Source: Nocardia sputorum
GTDB lineage: Bacteria > Actinomycetota > Actinomycetes > Mycobacteriales > Mycobacteriaceae
DNA: 64,000 bases
NCBI RefSeq assembly: GCF_027924405.1
Contig: NZ_AP026978.1
Span: 5,022,001 to 5,086,000 of the forward strand
Direction of reading: 5' to 3'
Positions 34,775 to 42,837 of the stretch are shown one piece after another; position 1 is the first letter of the stretch, and each line of letters begins with the position of its first letter. The position numbers and the translations under genes were made by a program. The notes under the pieces were generated by a model, which was not told the DNA's origin, ran no database searches, and was given only the letters and a program-made list of their open reading frames with translations.

Positions 34775-35290
34775 ATGCGGATTCAGCTGGGCGAACATGC
34801 GCCGGAGATCGAGGAGAGCGCGTGGATCGCGCCGAACGCCACGGTGATCGGCCGGGTGCGGCTCGGCGCCGAGGTCAGCGTCTGGTACAACGCGGTGCTG
34901 CGCGGTGACCTGGAGACGATCGAGGTCGGCGCGCGCAGCAATATCCAGGACGGCTGCGTGCTGCACGCCGATCCGGGCTTCCCGCTCACCGTCGGCACGG
35001 GGGTCTCGGTGGGACACAATGCGATCCTGCACGGGTGCACGATCGGCGACGACGTGCTGGTCGGCATGGGCGCCACCATCCTCAACGGGGCCGTCGTCGG
35101 GCCGGGCAGCCTGATCGCGGCCAACGCGCTGATCCCGGAAGGCGCGCAGATTCCGCCGGGCTCGCTCGTGGCGGGCGTGCCCGGCAAGGTGCGCCGGGAG
35201 CTGCGCGCCGAGGAGCAAGATCGCATTCGCCTGAATGCGTCTGTCTACCTAGCAAATACAGCTCAACATCGCACGGCGAATGAGGTGTGA
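34775..35290 (+). CDS. gamma-class carbonic anhydrase family protein
   Basis: A 171-residue left-handed beta-helix protein with hexapeptide repeats: WIAPNATVIGRVRLGAEVSV, ARSNIQDGCVLHADPG, GVSVGHNAILHGCTIGDDVL, GMGATILNGAVVGPGSLIAA. Zinc-binding His are in VLHADPG and in VGHNAILHG. The family includes active carbonic anhydrases and paralogs lacking activity. ATG 34775 is the first family-consistent start. It is on the same strand as the AraC regulator. Confidence 0.92.
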   Translation: MRIQLGEHAPEIEESAWIAPNATVIGRVRLGAEVSVWYNAVLRGDLETIEVGARSNIQDGCVLHADPGFPLTVGTGVSVGHNAILHGCTIGDDVLVGMGATILNGAVVGPGSLIAANALIPEGAQIPPGSLVAGVPGKVRRELRAEEQDRIRLNASVYLANTAQHRTANEV

Positions 35291-35408
35291 AACACGACAC
35301 ATCGCTCGAGGGTCCAGTACGGTTCGCTGATAGCATTCAGCCAGCGTGCCCGGCGACCCGGGCTCTCCTGTCGACACGGTTGTCGTGCGACTTGTAGCGC
35401 AGTGGGGA

Positions 35409-35428
35409 ACCCACCCGGGTCGGTGGGT
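35409..35428 (+). promoter_or_regulatory. short hairpin in the leader of the 61-aa gene
   Basis: ACCCACC (35409-35415) pairs with GGTGGGT (35422-35428) around a six-base loop, 17 bases before the Shine-Dalgarno AGGAGG (35445-35450). It could be the end of an upstream transcript or a structured leader for the small gene. TAGCAT (35330-35335) upstream resembles a -10 hexamer. Confidence 0.4.
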
Positions 35429-35457
35429 GGGTGAGCGTGCAGGCAGGAGGTATCACG

Positions 35458-35643
35458 GTGTCGTACGTGCAGTCGGGTGTGCACGGGCCCAAGGGCCGGA
35501 TCAGCGTCGCCGACATCGCGGCCCAGCCCGGGGGAGTCGAGGCACTCCAGCGCCGGGTTCATGAGTTGCGTTCCCGCGGCGTGGATTTCGCCGCGAATGC
35601 GATCGAGAAGGAAATGGCCGAGCTGGATCTGCCGCGCCAATGA
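35458..35643 (+). CDS. 61-aa conserved-looking small protein
   Basis: GTG 35458 follows an ideal AGGAGG (35445-35450) by seven bases, so it is preferred to GTG 35431. The product is a soluble, helical, charged protein: SYVQSGVHGPKGRISVADIA, then GGVEALQRRVHELRSRG and a C-terminal NAIEKEMAELDLPRQ. It has no Cys, signal peptide or membrane segment. I recognise no family. A very strong hairpin follows the stop by seven bases. Good translation and termination signals make a real gene likely. Confidence 0.65.
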   Translation: MSYVQSGVHGPKGRISVADIAAQPGGVEALQRRVHELRSRGVDFAANAIEKEMAELDLPRQ

Positions 35644-35650
35644 CTTCGAC

Positions 35651-35691
35651 GCCACGGTCACCGCGGCCGGCTATGCCGCGGTGACCGTGGC
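35651..35691. terminator. 17-bp perfect stem, shared bidirectional terminator
   Basis: GCCACGGTCACCGCGGC (35651-35667) pairs over all 17 bases with 35675-35691 around cggctat. It sits between the 61-aa gene and the convergent PAS-like gene, and its right arm lies inside the last seven codons of the latter, so the stop region of that gene is part of the hairpin. Confidence 0.8.
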
Positions 35692-36663
35692 GAGTCCGGC
35701 CGTGGTGTGCTGATCCAGCGCCATCAACGCGGCCCGTATCCGCACCGGTTGCCAACCACCGTCCAGTCGCCGCAGGCGCACCGTCCCTTCCGTGCGATGC
35801 CGCGCCAGGTCTCGTGACATGGTCTTCGCGGTCGCCAGGTCCTCCGGATGAATCTGCGGCCTCGGCTGCCCCGGGAGATCCTCCCAGGCGATGTCCGGCA
35901 TGGGCTGACCGATCCACCGGATCAGCCGCAACGAGCGCAGGTTGACGATCGCGCGGTACTCCCCGGGTTCGGTGGCGGCTTCCAGCACCGCGTACTCCAG
36001 GATCGTCGGCGGCGGGGCGGCGGAGACCGCGGTGGCCGCGCCGATGTCCTGCGTCACGCCGCGCAGCAGCACGTGCCGTTCGCCCGCGTCATCGAACTCG
36101 GTCACGATCCGGCAGGCGAAATGCCCCGCCCGCAGGGCGCCGTCGTCGCGCCGGATGGTCCAGACCGCCTGATGCTCGGTGCCCGGCGCGGAGTTGACGA
36201 TCTTGGCCAGCGCCTCGCTCTCGTCGCGGTTGGTGACCAGCCGGGTGAACGCGCCTGCGATGGCCAGCTCGGCGGCACGGTCTCGCGGCGCGACGCCGTA
36301 CAGGTCCAGCAGGTCGATGCTGCGCACCGAACGATTGGTCGTCAGGTCGAAGTGCCAGGCACCCATCGGGTCGGCCGCCGCGACCGCCTCCTGCCGCGGG
36401 CCAACCCACAGTCGCACGGCATGCGTCTTCCCCGGCGCGATCAGCAGCGGCTCGGCCCGCACCGTGCGCCGCCCGTCACCCGAGACCCACCCCACCGGCA
36501 CGCCGGCGGCGCACGCCTGCCGCATCGCGGACTCGGCGTCGGCCAGCGACGCCGGATTGCGCACGATATTGGTCAGCGGCACGAACGATTTCGGCGCCGA
36601 CCCCACCGCGATCACTCGTCCCGGAGAACCCGAGAAACATTCGAGGAGAATCCATTTCGTCAC
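35671..36663 (-). CDS. PAS-like sensor protein of unknown output
   Basis: A 330-residue cytoplasmic protein. The N-terminal about 90 residues begin MTKWILLECFSGSPGRVIAV and look like a GAF-type module. Then DPMGAWHFDLTTNRSVRSID to LRGVTQDIG has the layout of a PAS fold with a PAC-like end, and a second similar block runs to the C-terminus (YRAIVNLRSLRLIRWIG ... QIHPEDLATAKTMSRDL). No kinase, phosphatase, cyclase or DNA-binding motif is visible. Such proteins are frequent in Nocardia and Mycobacterium and may sense a small ligand or redox state. The family name is not certain. Confidence 0.65.
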   Translation of the reverse strand: MTKWILLECFSGSPGRVIAVGSAPKSFVPLTNIVRNPASLADAESAMRQACAAGVPVGWVSGDGRRTVRAEPLLIAPGKTHAVRLWVGPRQEAVAAADPMGAWHFDLTTNRSVRSIDLLDLYGVAPRDRAAELAIAGAFTRLVTNRDESEALAKIVNSAPGTEHQAVWTIRRDDGALRAGHFACRIVTEFDDAGERHVLLRGVTQDIGAATAVSAAPPPTILEYAVLEAATEPGEYRAIVNLRSLRLIRWIGQPMPDIAWEDLPGQPRPQIHPEDLATAKTMSRDLARHRTEGTVRLRRLDGGWQPVRIRAALMALDQHTTAGLATVTAA

Positions 36664-36791
36664 CGCTGACGCCCCCGCGCGCCGTCACCGGCGCGGCGCG
36701 GAGCGTCGACCAACCCCCATAACGTGAGATACGTTCTACCAGTTATCATTTCGACATCCCCGTCCCTGACCGCGGATCCGTGCGCGCGGTC

Positions 36792-37604
36792 TCAGGAACG
36801 GAATACCATGTCCAGCACCTTCTCGTGGCAGGACCCGGCGATCCGTGTGACCAGGTCCACAACGACGGCGTCCAGTCCGACCAGCACCTTCGCCTCGCCG
36901 CGCGCGGCGCCGCGCAGAATGGTCCGCGCCGCGGCGGCCGGGCTGGTCCGCGCCACGTGCCCTTCGAATCGGCGCACCACCTGCCCCGCGTCGACCCCCG
37001 GCGCGAGGCTCGCCGACCGGGCGATCCCGGTGAGCACGCCGCCGGGATACACCCCGGTGACCCGCACCGACCCGCCCGCCGCGCGCATGTCCTGGCGCAG
37101 CGAATCGGTGAAGCCCCGCACGGCGAACTTCGCCGCGTTGTACGGCGCGTGCCGCGCCACGGCCACCAACCCGAAGGCCGAGGACATGTTCACCACATGC
37201 GCGCGATCGGCGGCCAGCAGATGCGGCAGGAACGCCTTGGTTCCGTTGACCACGCCCCAGAAGTCGACGGCCATGACCTCTTCGAAATCGCTGAACGGCG
37301 ACTCCAGCACACCGCCGACGTGCAGGATGCCCGCGTTGTTGAACAGCGCCTCGACCCGCCCGTACCGTGCGACGGTGCGCTCCGCGTAGGCGAACACGGC
37401 CGCGCGATCGGTGACGTCCACCGTGCTCACCGCGGGCTCCCGGCCCGCGGCGGCGCACAACCGCGCGGTCTCGGCGACGGCCTCCGTCGATTTATCCGAC
37501 AGTGCCAACCACGCCCCCGCACCGGCCAGGGCCACCGCCAATTCCCGGCCGATACCCGCGCCCGCGCCGGTGACCGCCACTACGCGATCCGCGAAATACC
37601 CCAC
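36792..37604 (-). CDS. short-chain dehydrogenase/reductase
   Basis: A 270-residue NAD(P)-dependent oxidoreductase of the classical SDR family: cofactor motif TGAGAGIGRELA, NNAG in LFNNAGILHVG, active Ser in NMSSAFG, and YNAAKFAVRG with the Tyr-x-x-x-Lys pair. The C-terminal extension (VVVDLVTRIAGSCHEKVLDMVFRS) is typical of the extended mycolata SDR group. The TetR gene is divergent, 225 bases away, and probably regulates it. The substrate is unknown. Confidence 0.92.
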   Translation of the reverse strand: MGYFADRVVAVTGAGAGIGRELAVALAGAGAWLALSDKSTEAVAETARLCAAAGREPAVSTVDVTDRAAVFAYAERTVARYGRVEALFNNAGILHVGGVLESPFSDFEEVMAVDFWGVVNGTKAFLPHLLAADRAHVVNMSSAFGLVAVARHAPYNAAKFAVRGFTDSLRQDMRAAGGSVRVTGVYPGGVLTGIARSASLAPGVDAGQVVRRFEGHVARTSPAAAARTILRGAARGEAKVLVGLDAVVVDLVTRIAGSCHEKVLDMVFRS

Positions 37605-37748
37605 CGTTCAACCCCTTTCCGCACCGGCCGAGGAAGCGGCCGGACGTCATCCACAGGCTAGCCAGTCGGATCTGGACACGCGACCTGCTCGACGGGATCG
37701 TGCGGTCGGGCAATGCCCGGTCCCGCTGCGCCCGCCCAATGAAATAAT

Positions 37749-37762
37749 GGACGTTCCCGTCC
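37749..37762. promoter_or_regulatory. short palindrome in the SDR/TetR divergent region
   Basis: GGACG-TTCC-CGTCC (37749-37762) is the clearest inverted repeat between the divergent dehydrogenase and TetR genes. It is a possible operator, but it is short and may be chance in GC-rich sequence. Confidence 0.3.
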
Positions 37763-37829
37763 GCACCCGTCGCGAGGCCGCGCCCACCGGCCACGGCCCG
37801 GCCACCGCGCCGAACCCACTGGAGATCCG

Positions 37830-38453
37830 ATGCCAACCATCTCGCCCATGCTGCAGCGCATCCTCGAGAAGCCGGTCGCCGACGGCGAAAAGCTCCTGGA
37901 AAGCGCGCTGTCGGCCTTCCTGGATTTCGGCATCAAGCGGACCAGCATGGGCGAGATCGCCCGCCGCGCCGGAATCAGCCCGGCCACGCTGTACCGGCGC
38001 TACGAGTCCAAAAACGATCTCGTCGAGGCGGTCAGCGTCCGGGAGGCACAGCGCTTCGTCGCCTCGATCGAGAAGCAGGTGCACACCGTCTCCGGAAACG
38101 ACGATCAGCTGGTCGAGATCTTCGTGGCGTTCATCGGCGCCATCGCGGGCAACGAACTGCTGCGCAGGCTCCTGCGGACCGAGCCCGACCTGATCCTGCC
38201 CCGGCTGACCACCGAGGCGGGGCCGATCCTCGCCGTCGGCCGCGACTATCTGGCCGAGAAGCTGCGCGAGTTACGGAATGCCGGTGGCACGCACGACTTC
38301 GACGCCGATCTGGTCGCCGAGATCATGGCCCGGCTGGCGCTGTCGCTGGCCCTGACCCCCGACGGCCTGATCCCGGTCAGCGACCGGAACGCGGCGCGCG
38401 AATTCGCCCGCCGCACCCTGCTGCCGATGGTCGGCGTCCGGGTCGACGCGTAA
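37830..38453 (+). CDS. TetR/AcrR family regulator
   Basis: A 207-residue repressor. Residues about 18-70 form the TetR DNA-binding domain: LLESALSAFLDFGIKRTSMG, then IARRAGISPATLYRRYESKNDL. The rest is an all-helical ligand domain. It is divergent from the short-chain dehydrogenase, the usual target arrangement. Its 3' end (from 38271) is also covered by the methyltransferase gene on the other strand for 183 bases; the TetR frame shows normal composition there, so it is probably the older occupant. Confidence 0.9.
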   Translation: MPTISPMLQRILEKPVADGEKLLESALSAFLDFGIKRTSMGEIARRAGISPATLYRRYESKNDLVEAVSVREAQRFVASIEKQVHTVSGNDDQLVEIFVAFIGAIAGNELLRRLLRTEPDLILPRLTTEAGPILAVGRDYLAEKLRELRNAGGTHDFDADLVAEIMARLALSLALTPDGLIPVSDRNAAREFARRTLLPMVGVRVDA

Positions 38454-40220
38454 ACCGACACCGAACGCGGCGGCCACCCGCTCGTCGAGTTCGGCCCGCG
38501 CCGCCGGATCCGGCGTCCGGCCCTCGACGAACTCCCGCACCAGGTCGATCACGTCCGCCGACCGGGCGGCCGCGGGATCGGGCACCGGCAGCCGCGACAC
38601 GTACTGGGTGATCCAGCGCCGCCGGCCCGAGTACAACCGATTGCCACAGACCACGTCGTAGAACCGCAACCCCAGCGCCGAATTGGCCACGCCCATCAAC
38701 AGATACGCGAGGCGCGTCGCCTCGGCGGGCGCACCGGCCAGATCGGGCAGCGAGATCCAATAGCAGTCGCCGTTGACCACCGCGCCCGAACTGTCCAGCG
38801 CGAAGCGGGGGCGGTCGCTGATATCGGGGAAGACCAGTTTCGGCTCCCGCCACAGATGCGGACGCTGCGGAACCCAGATCTCGTACCAGGCGCGACCGCT
38901 CTCGGCGACATAGCGTCGCCCGGCCAGCGTCTCCCGATGCGAACGCAGATACGCGGCGGCGCCGGGATACTCCTCCAGATCGATCGGCGTGCGACGCGCA
39001 CTGGCCAGGTCGTAGGGGTAGAGCACGCGCACGTCGCGGGCGCGCGCAGTCCGCCACGGCGCGAGGTCGTGGTGCGTGATCAGATCGAGCAGCAGTTCGG
39101 GCTCCGGGCACGGGTCGGCCTGCGCCCAGCGGTCGGAGATGAACACGCGGTCGGCGGTCGTCTTGATGCCGACCCGGATGCGCGCGAGGTCGCCGAAACT
39201 GCGCCAGGTCGTCGTCGCTATCCGCGCCAGCCACGCATCGATCGCCTCGTGCGACATCCGCCACGCCGCCTCCGTCTCGCCGCGGCGGGTCGTTCGTCCG
39301 GCGGCGAGTTCCGGCGGCCCGTCGCGCGTCACCGCGCCGATCGCGCTGTCGCCGCGGCTCCTACCGGCTCCGGAACTGCCGACGGGCCCGCATTCGGTCA
39401 CGAGCGTGCCGACCTCGACCACGAACGTCCGGCCGTTGTACGCGACGATCGAGCCGTCTTGGCCGACCAGCGCCTCGAACAGCGTTCCGGCGCCGGGTTC
39501 AGCGCCGCTGACCTCGTAGGCGGAGACATAACGGCAGCGGTCGTCGCGCTCGGAACGGCGCGCGATGGTGATCGCGGGGAGGACGGCGGCGGTGAACAGT
39601 TTGGTGTCCCCCAGGTCGTACAGCTCGACGGGAGCCAGGTCGGTCAGCAGCAACCGCCGGATATTCGCACCGGCCTTCGTGGTCAGGAATCGGTTGGCGC
39701 ACAACAGGCCCAGCACACCTCCCGCGGTCAGCAGGCGGGGCAGCGTCGCGACGAACGGGTGGGTCAGATCGATCCGCCCGCGCAGATCGAACCGCTTGCT
39801 CAACAACCGCGCGGTCGATCCGCCCAGCTGCTGGGTACGCACATACGGCGGGTTGGTGATCACGGCGTCGAACGAGCCGTCCGGGAGCCGCGCCTCGACG
39901 GCGAGGAAATCGGCCCTGCGCCAGTGCGCGGCGATCCCCGCCGCACGGGCGCGCTCGCGGGCGACCGCCAGCGCGTGGGCGTCCAGGTCGTAGCCGATCA
40001 GCACCAAGCGGACACCGGGGAACCGGGTCGCGGCCTCGCGATGCACGGCGAACAGCAATTCACCGTCGCCGCAGGCGGGATCGAGCACGCGCAGCACGCC
40101 GGCGTCCGACGGCTCGACATGGCGCAGTAGCCGTTGCGCGAGAAACCGGGCCAGCACGGGTGGTGTGTAATGCCTGCCGTGCCGCTTGCGGTCCCGCGCG
40201 GCGGGGGCTTCGGACGCCAT
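38271..40220 (-). CDS. orphan Eco57I/TaqI-like N6-adenine DNA methyltransferase
   Basis: A 649-residue methyltransferase. Residues 47-53 (DPACGDG) are SAM motif I, and NPPY (123-126) is the catalytic motif IV of N6-adenine enzymes; motif order is gamma-type. The C-terminal half (IRVGIKTTADRVFIS ... PHLWREPKLVFPDIS ... GNRLYSGRRRWITQYVSRLPVP) matches the TaqI-like target-recognition domain. No nuclease motif is seen in the chain and no restriction gene is adjacent, so it is an orphan methyltransferase or a degraded restriction-modification remnant. The last about 60 residues are read antisense to tetR and have low-complexity Gln/Arg/Gly content, so the natural stop may be lost. ATG 40220 was chosen over an upstream Arg-rich extension. 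Confidence 0.88.
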   Translation of the reverse strand: MASEAPAARDRKRHGRHYTPPVLARFLAQRLLRHVEPSDAGVLRVLDPACGDGELLFAVHREAATRFPGVRLVLIGYDLDAHALAVARERARAAGIAAHWRRADFLAVEARLPDGSFDAVITNPPYVRTQQLGGSTARLLSKRFDLRGRIDLTHPFVATLPRLLTAGGVLGLLCANRFLTTKAGANIRRLLLTDLAPVELYDLGDTKLFTAAVLPAITIARRSERDDRCRYVSAYEVSGAEPGAGTLFEALVGQDGSIVAYNGRTFVVEVGTLVTECGPVGSSGAGRSRGDSAIGAVTRDGPPELAAGRTTRRGETEAAWRMSHEAIDAWLARIATTTWRSFGDLARIRVGIKTTADRVFISDRWAQADPCPEPELLLDLITHHDLAPWRTARARDVRVLYPYDLASARRTPIDLEEYPGAAAYLRSHRETLAGRRYVAESGRAWYEIWVPQRPHLWREPKLVFPDISDRPRFALDSSGAVVNGDCYWISLPDLAGAPAEATRLAYLLMGVANSALGLRFYDVVCGNRLYSGRRRWITQYVSRLPVPDPAAARSADVIDLVREFVEGRTPDPAARAELDERVAAAFGVGLRVDPDADHRQQGAAGEFARRVPVADRDQAVGGQGQRQRQPGHDLGDQIGVEVVRATGIP

Positions 40221-40392
40221 ATCGGGATTCTGCCTGCTGCGGCCGCGCCGATCGCCGCAACGGGGCAACTGGATCGCGCGATCGCGCGCGTCGCGATCGA
40301 CTCGCCCGGCACCACCGCGGCCAGTGCTTTCGCGCCGAGGGGTTCGATGCTAGCGTTCGGTCTCAAAATAAGACTCCCAAAGGAGGCGGGGG

Positions 40393-41079
40393 ATGACCGT
40401 GACGACCGACGACTTCGCGGCGCTGACGCGCGTGCTCGACGAGCGGTGGACCTGCAGGCAGTTCCGTTCCGAGCCGGTCGAGCGCGACACCATCCGCGCG
40501 TTGCTGCGGCTGGCTCAGCGGACGCCGTCGTGGTGCAACACCCAGCCCTGGCAGGTCGTGGTGACGGAGGGCGCCGGAACAGATCGCTTCCGCAAAAACC
40601 TCATCGAGCACATCGCGACCGCTGTCCCCGCACCGGATTTCGAATTCCCCGCGCAATACACCGGCGTGTACCGGGAGCGCAGGCGCGAATGCGGGAAGCA
40701 ACTGTACGACAGCGTCGGCATCGCAAAAGGCGATCACGAGAAGACCATGCGGCAGGCCGTGCGGAATTTCGAACTCTTCGACGCGCCGCACGTCGCGATC
40801 GTGACCAGCGAAGCGGATCTGGGCGTCTACGGGGCGGTGGACTGCGGGCTCTACATCGGCAGTTTCCTCTTGGGCGCGCAGAGCCTCGGCCTCGGCGCGG
40901 CGCCGCAGGCCGCACTGGCCTCCTACTCCCCCTTCATCCGCGACTATTTCGGCATTCCCGATCACCGAAAGGTGGTCTGCGGAATCTCCTTCGGCTACCC
41001 GGACACCGATCACCCGGTCAACGGTTTCCGCACGACACGGGCGGAGCCGGACGAAGTCGCCACTTGGTTCGCCGAGTGA
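40393..41079 (+). CDS. nitroreductase family flavoenzyme
   Basis: A 228-residue FMN-dependent reductase: WTCRQFRSEPV opens the fold, RTPSWCNTQPWQVVV is the FMN-binding loop, and YIGSFLLGAQSLGLGAAPQAAL and KVVCGISFGYPD complete the core. It uses NAD(P)H to reduce nitroaromatics, quinones or similar; the true substrate is unknown. AAAGGAGG lies ten bases before the ATG, a strong ribosome site. Confidence 0.93.
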   Translation: MTVTTDDFAALTRVLDERWTCRQFRSEPVERDTIRALLRLAQRTPSWCNTQPWQVVVTEGAGTDRFRKNLIEHIATAVPAPDFEFPAQYTGVYRERRRECGKQLYDSVGIAKGDHEKTMRQAVRNFELFDAPHVAIVTSEADLGVYGAVDCGLYIGSFLLGAQSLGLGAAPQAALASYSPFIRDYFGIPDHRKVVCGISFGYPDTDHPVNGFRTTRAEPDEVATWFAE

Positions 41080-41097
41080 GGTCTCGGGCCGCGGGCT

Positions 41098-41127
41098 CCG
41101 CCACCGCCCGACACTGCTCGGTGGCGG
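41098..41127. terminator. hairpin between convergent nitroreductase and SDR genes
   Basis: CCGCCACCG (41098-41106) pairs with CGGTGGCGG (41119-41127) around 12 bases. The two genes stop at 41079 and 41166, so this stem can end both transcripts. Confidence 0.6.
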
Positions 41128-41165
41128 CGGAGCACGCACGATGGCCCCTGGCCCCGGCGGTCGTG

Positions 41166-41921
41166 TCACCAGGGCAGCACGCCGTATTCGTCGTCCCCGG
41201 CAGCGCCCCAGCGGTATCCCCACAGCTGCCCGCTCGGTCCGTCGGCGGGCAGCGTCGCGAGACGCACGGCGACTTCGGCGCCCTGCGCGGCTGTACGAAA
41301 ACCGCTGTGGCCGTTGAAGTCGGTCGCACAATACCCGGGGTTCGCGGCATTCACCTTGATCGGGGTATCCCACAACTCCTTGGCATACATCGCGGTCACC
41401 ATGGTCAGCGCGGTTTTCGAGGACGGGTATGCGATCGCGGCCATCGGCCACATGGGCCCGTCCGGATCCATCATCAAGGCCAGTGATCCGACCTCGCTGG
41501 ACACGTTGACGATTCGAGCGGCCTCGGCCCGGCGCAGCAGCGGCAGCATCGCATTCGTCACCGCGACGACACCGAAGACGTTGGTCTCATAGACCTTTCG
41601 CAAGGTGGACAGCGCGGTGGACGACGGTTTGCCATCCCCGTCGAGGCGACCGGCGATGCCCGCGTTGTTCACGAGCACGTCGAGCTCCCCGAACTCCTCC
41701 TCGATTCGGGCCGCCGCCCGCGCGACCGAATCGGCGTCGGTGACATCCAGTCGCACGAAGTGCGCGTCGGCGCCCTCGGCGTTCAACTTCTCGGTGGCCG
41801 CGGCGCCGCGGGCTTCGTCCCTGGCGCCGACCAGGACGGTCGCGCCACGTGCGCCGAGTTGCCGAGCGATTTCGTATCCGATGCCTTTGTTGGCGCCGGT
41901 GATCAATGCGGTTGTCGTCAC
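41166..41921 (-). CDS. short-chain dehydrogenase, carbonyl-reductase-like
   Basis: A 251-residue SDR: cofactor motif TGANKGIGYEIA, LVNNAGIAG, active Ser in NVSSEVGSLA, and YPSSKTALTM with Tyr and Lys. The NKGIG form and the DGPMWPMAAIAYPSSK segment resemble carbonyl reductases of plants and actinobacteria. It reduces an aldehyde or ketone with NADPH, substrate unknown. The 243 bases upstream to the HxlR gene hold no convincing gene. Confidence 0.92.
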   Translation of the reverse strand: MTTTALITGANKGIGYEIARQLGARGATVLVGARDEARGAAATEKLNAEGADAHFVRLDVTDADSVARAAARIEEEFGELDVLVNNAGIAGRLDGDGKPSSTALSTLRKVYETNVFGVVAVTNAMLPLLRRAEAARIVNVSSEVGSLALMMDPDGPMWPMAAIAYPSSKTALTMVTAMYAKELWDTPIKVNAANPGYCATDFNGHSGFRTAAQGAEVAVRLATLPADGPSGQLWGYRWGAAGDDEYGVLPW

Positions 41922-42164
41922 ACCACGAGGCTGTCATCCGCCGCTGCCGCCGGGGAGGACCGATTTGTACCACCCCCGGACGGCGATCGTGGGCCAAGCA
42001 TGCCAAGTGCTGCACATCTCCGACACCGATCAACGCATGATCGTGTACTGCGCGACACCGGGGTCACCCACCGCCCGGATCTTCGACGCGCTCGTGCGGA
42101 CAGGCCACTGACGCGCGTCTTCCGGCCACCCCAGCACCGACGGCATCGTCCTTTCGAGCATGCC

Positions 42165-42647
42165 TCAGCGCGTGCGACCGGCGGCCTCCGCACCGGCGGC
42201 GCCGAGCAGGCCCGGCCCCGGCTCGGGGATGACCTCGCGCGCGGTGAGTTCGGTTCCGCACGAGTCGCATTCGAGCCGGATGTGCGCCTCGCCCGGGCAA
42301 TCGCGGTGGCCGTAGCGCACCGGCGGACCTTCGGGCGCCATGTAGGTGTCGCCCCAATCGCGGATGGCCAGCAGGATCGGGTAGATGTCGTGGCCCTTCG
42401 GGGTGAGGCGGTACTCCTCGTGCGCACCCACGGCAGCCTTCTGTTTGACGAGGATGCCGTTGTCGATCAGCCGGTCCAACCGATCCTGCAACCTGCTGCG
42501 CGAGATGCCCAGTGCGCTCTGGAAAGCGTTGAACCGCCGGATACCGGAGAAGCACGACTTGAGGATCAGCAGCGTCCAGCGGTCACCGAAGATCACGAGT
42601 GGGCGCGTGATCGAGCACGGCACATCGGCCAGTTCTTCGTAGCGCAC
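42165..42647 (-). CDS. HxlR family regulator with C-terminal Cys cluster
   Basis: A 160-residue winged-helix regulator: CSITRPLVIFGDRWTLLILK begins the HxlR domain, and GISRSRLQDRLDRLIDNGIL with YRLTPKGHDIYP complete it. Cys11 is at the site where many HxlR proteins sense electrophiles. The extra C-terminus has HRDCPGEAH and CDSCGTEL, a possible zinc-binding cluster not found in short HxlR proteins. It may control the neighbouring dehydrogenase. It lies just downstream of the fatty-acid block, separated by a strong terminator. Confidence 0.9.
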   Translation of the reverse strand: MRYEELADVPCSITRPLVIFGDRWTLLILKSCFSGIRRFNAFQSALGISRSRLQDRLDRLIDNGILVKQKAAVGAHEEYRLTPKGHDIYPILLAIRDWGDTYMAPEGPPVRYGHRDCPGEAHIRLECDSCGTELTAREVIPEPGPGLLGAAGAEAAGRTR

Positions 42648-42793
42648 CTTCCGATGCTACCGACCACCCAGCCGCCCCCGCCCCGTGAAACCTCACGACC
42701 GCCGCCTGCCCGGACGAGTACATCGCACGAAACCACCGAGTGGGCTCGCACCGCCCGTTCGCGGACGCGGCATTGGCGCGGAGTCCGGAAACG

Positions 42794-42828
42794 CGAAGCG
42801 GGCCCCGGCAGTGCCGGGGCCCGCTTCG
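42794..42828 (-). terminator. strong terminator of the FAS-II operon
   Basis: A near-perfect 35-base palindrome: CGAAGCGGGCCCCGGCA (42794-42810) mirrored by 42812-42828. It lies nine bases after the accD6 stop, with TTTC following on the transcript side. This is the clearest intrinsic terminator in the window. Confidence 0.85.
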
Positions 42829-42837
42829 ATGCGTGGA

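Noticed and set aside
41922..42164. Possible transposase remnant (plus-strand frame ending IVYCATPGSPTARIFDALV)
   Set aside because: The end looks somewhat protein-like, but the frame upstream is antisense to a dehydrogenase and no family could be recognised.
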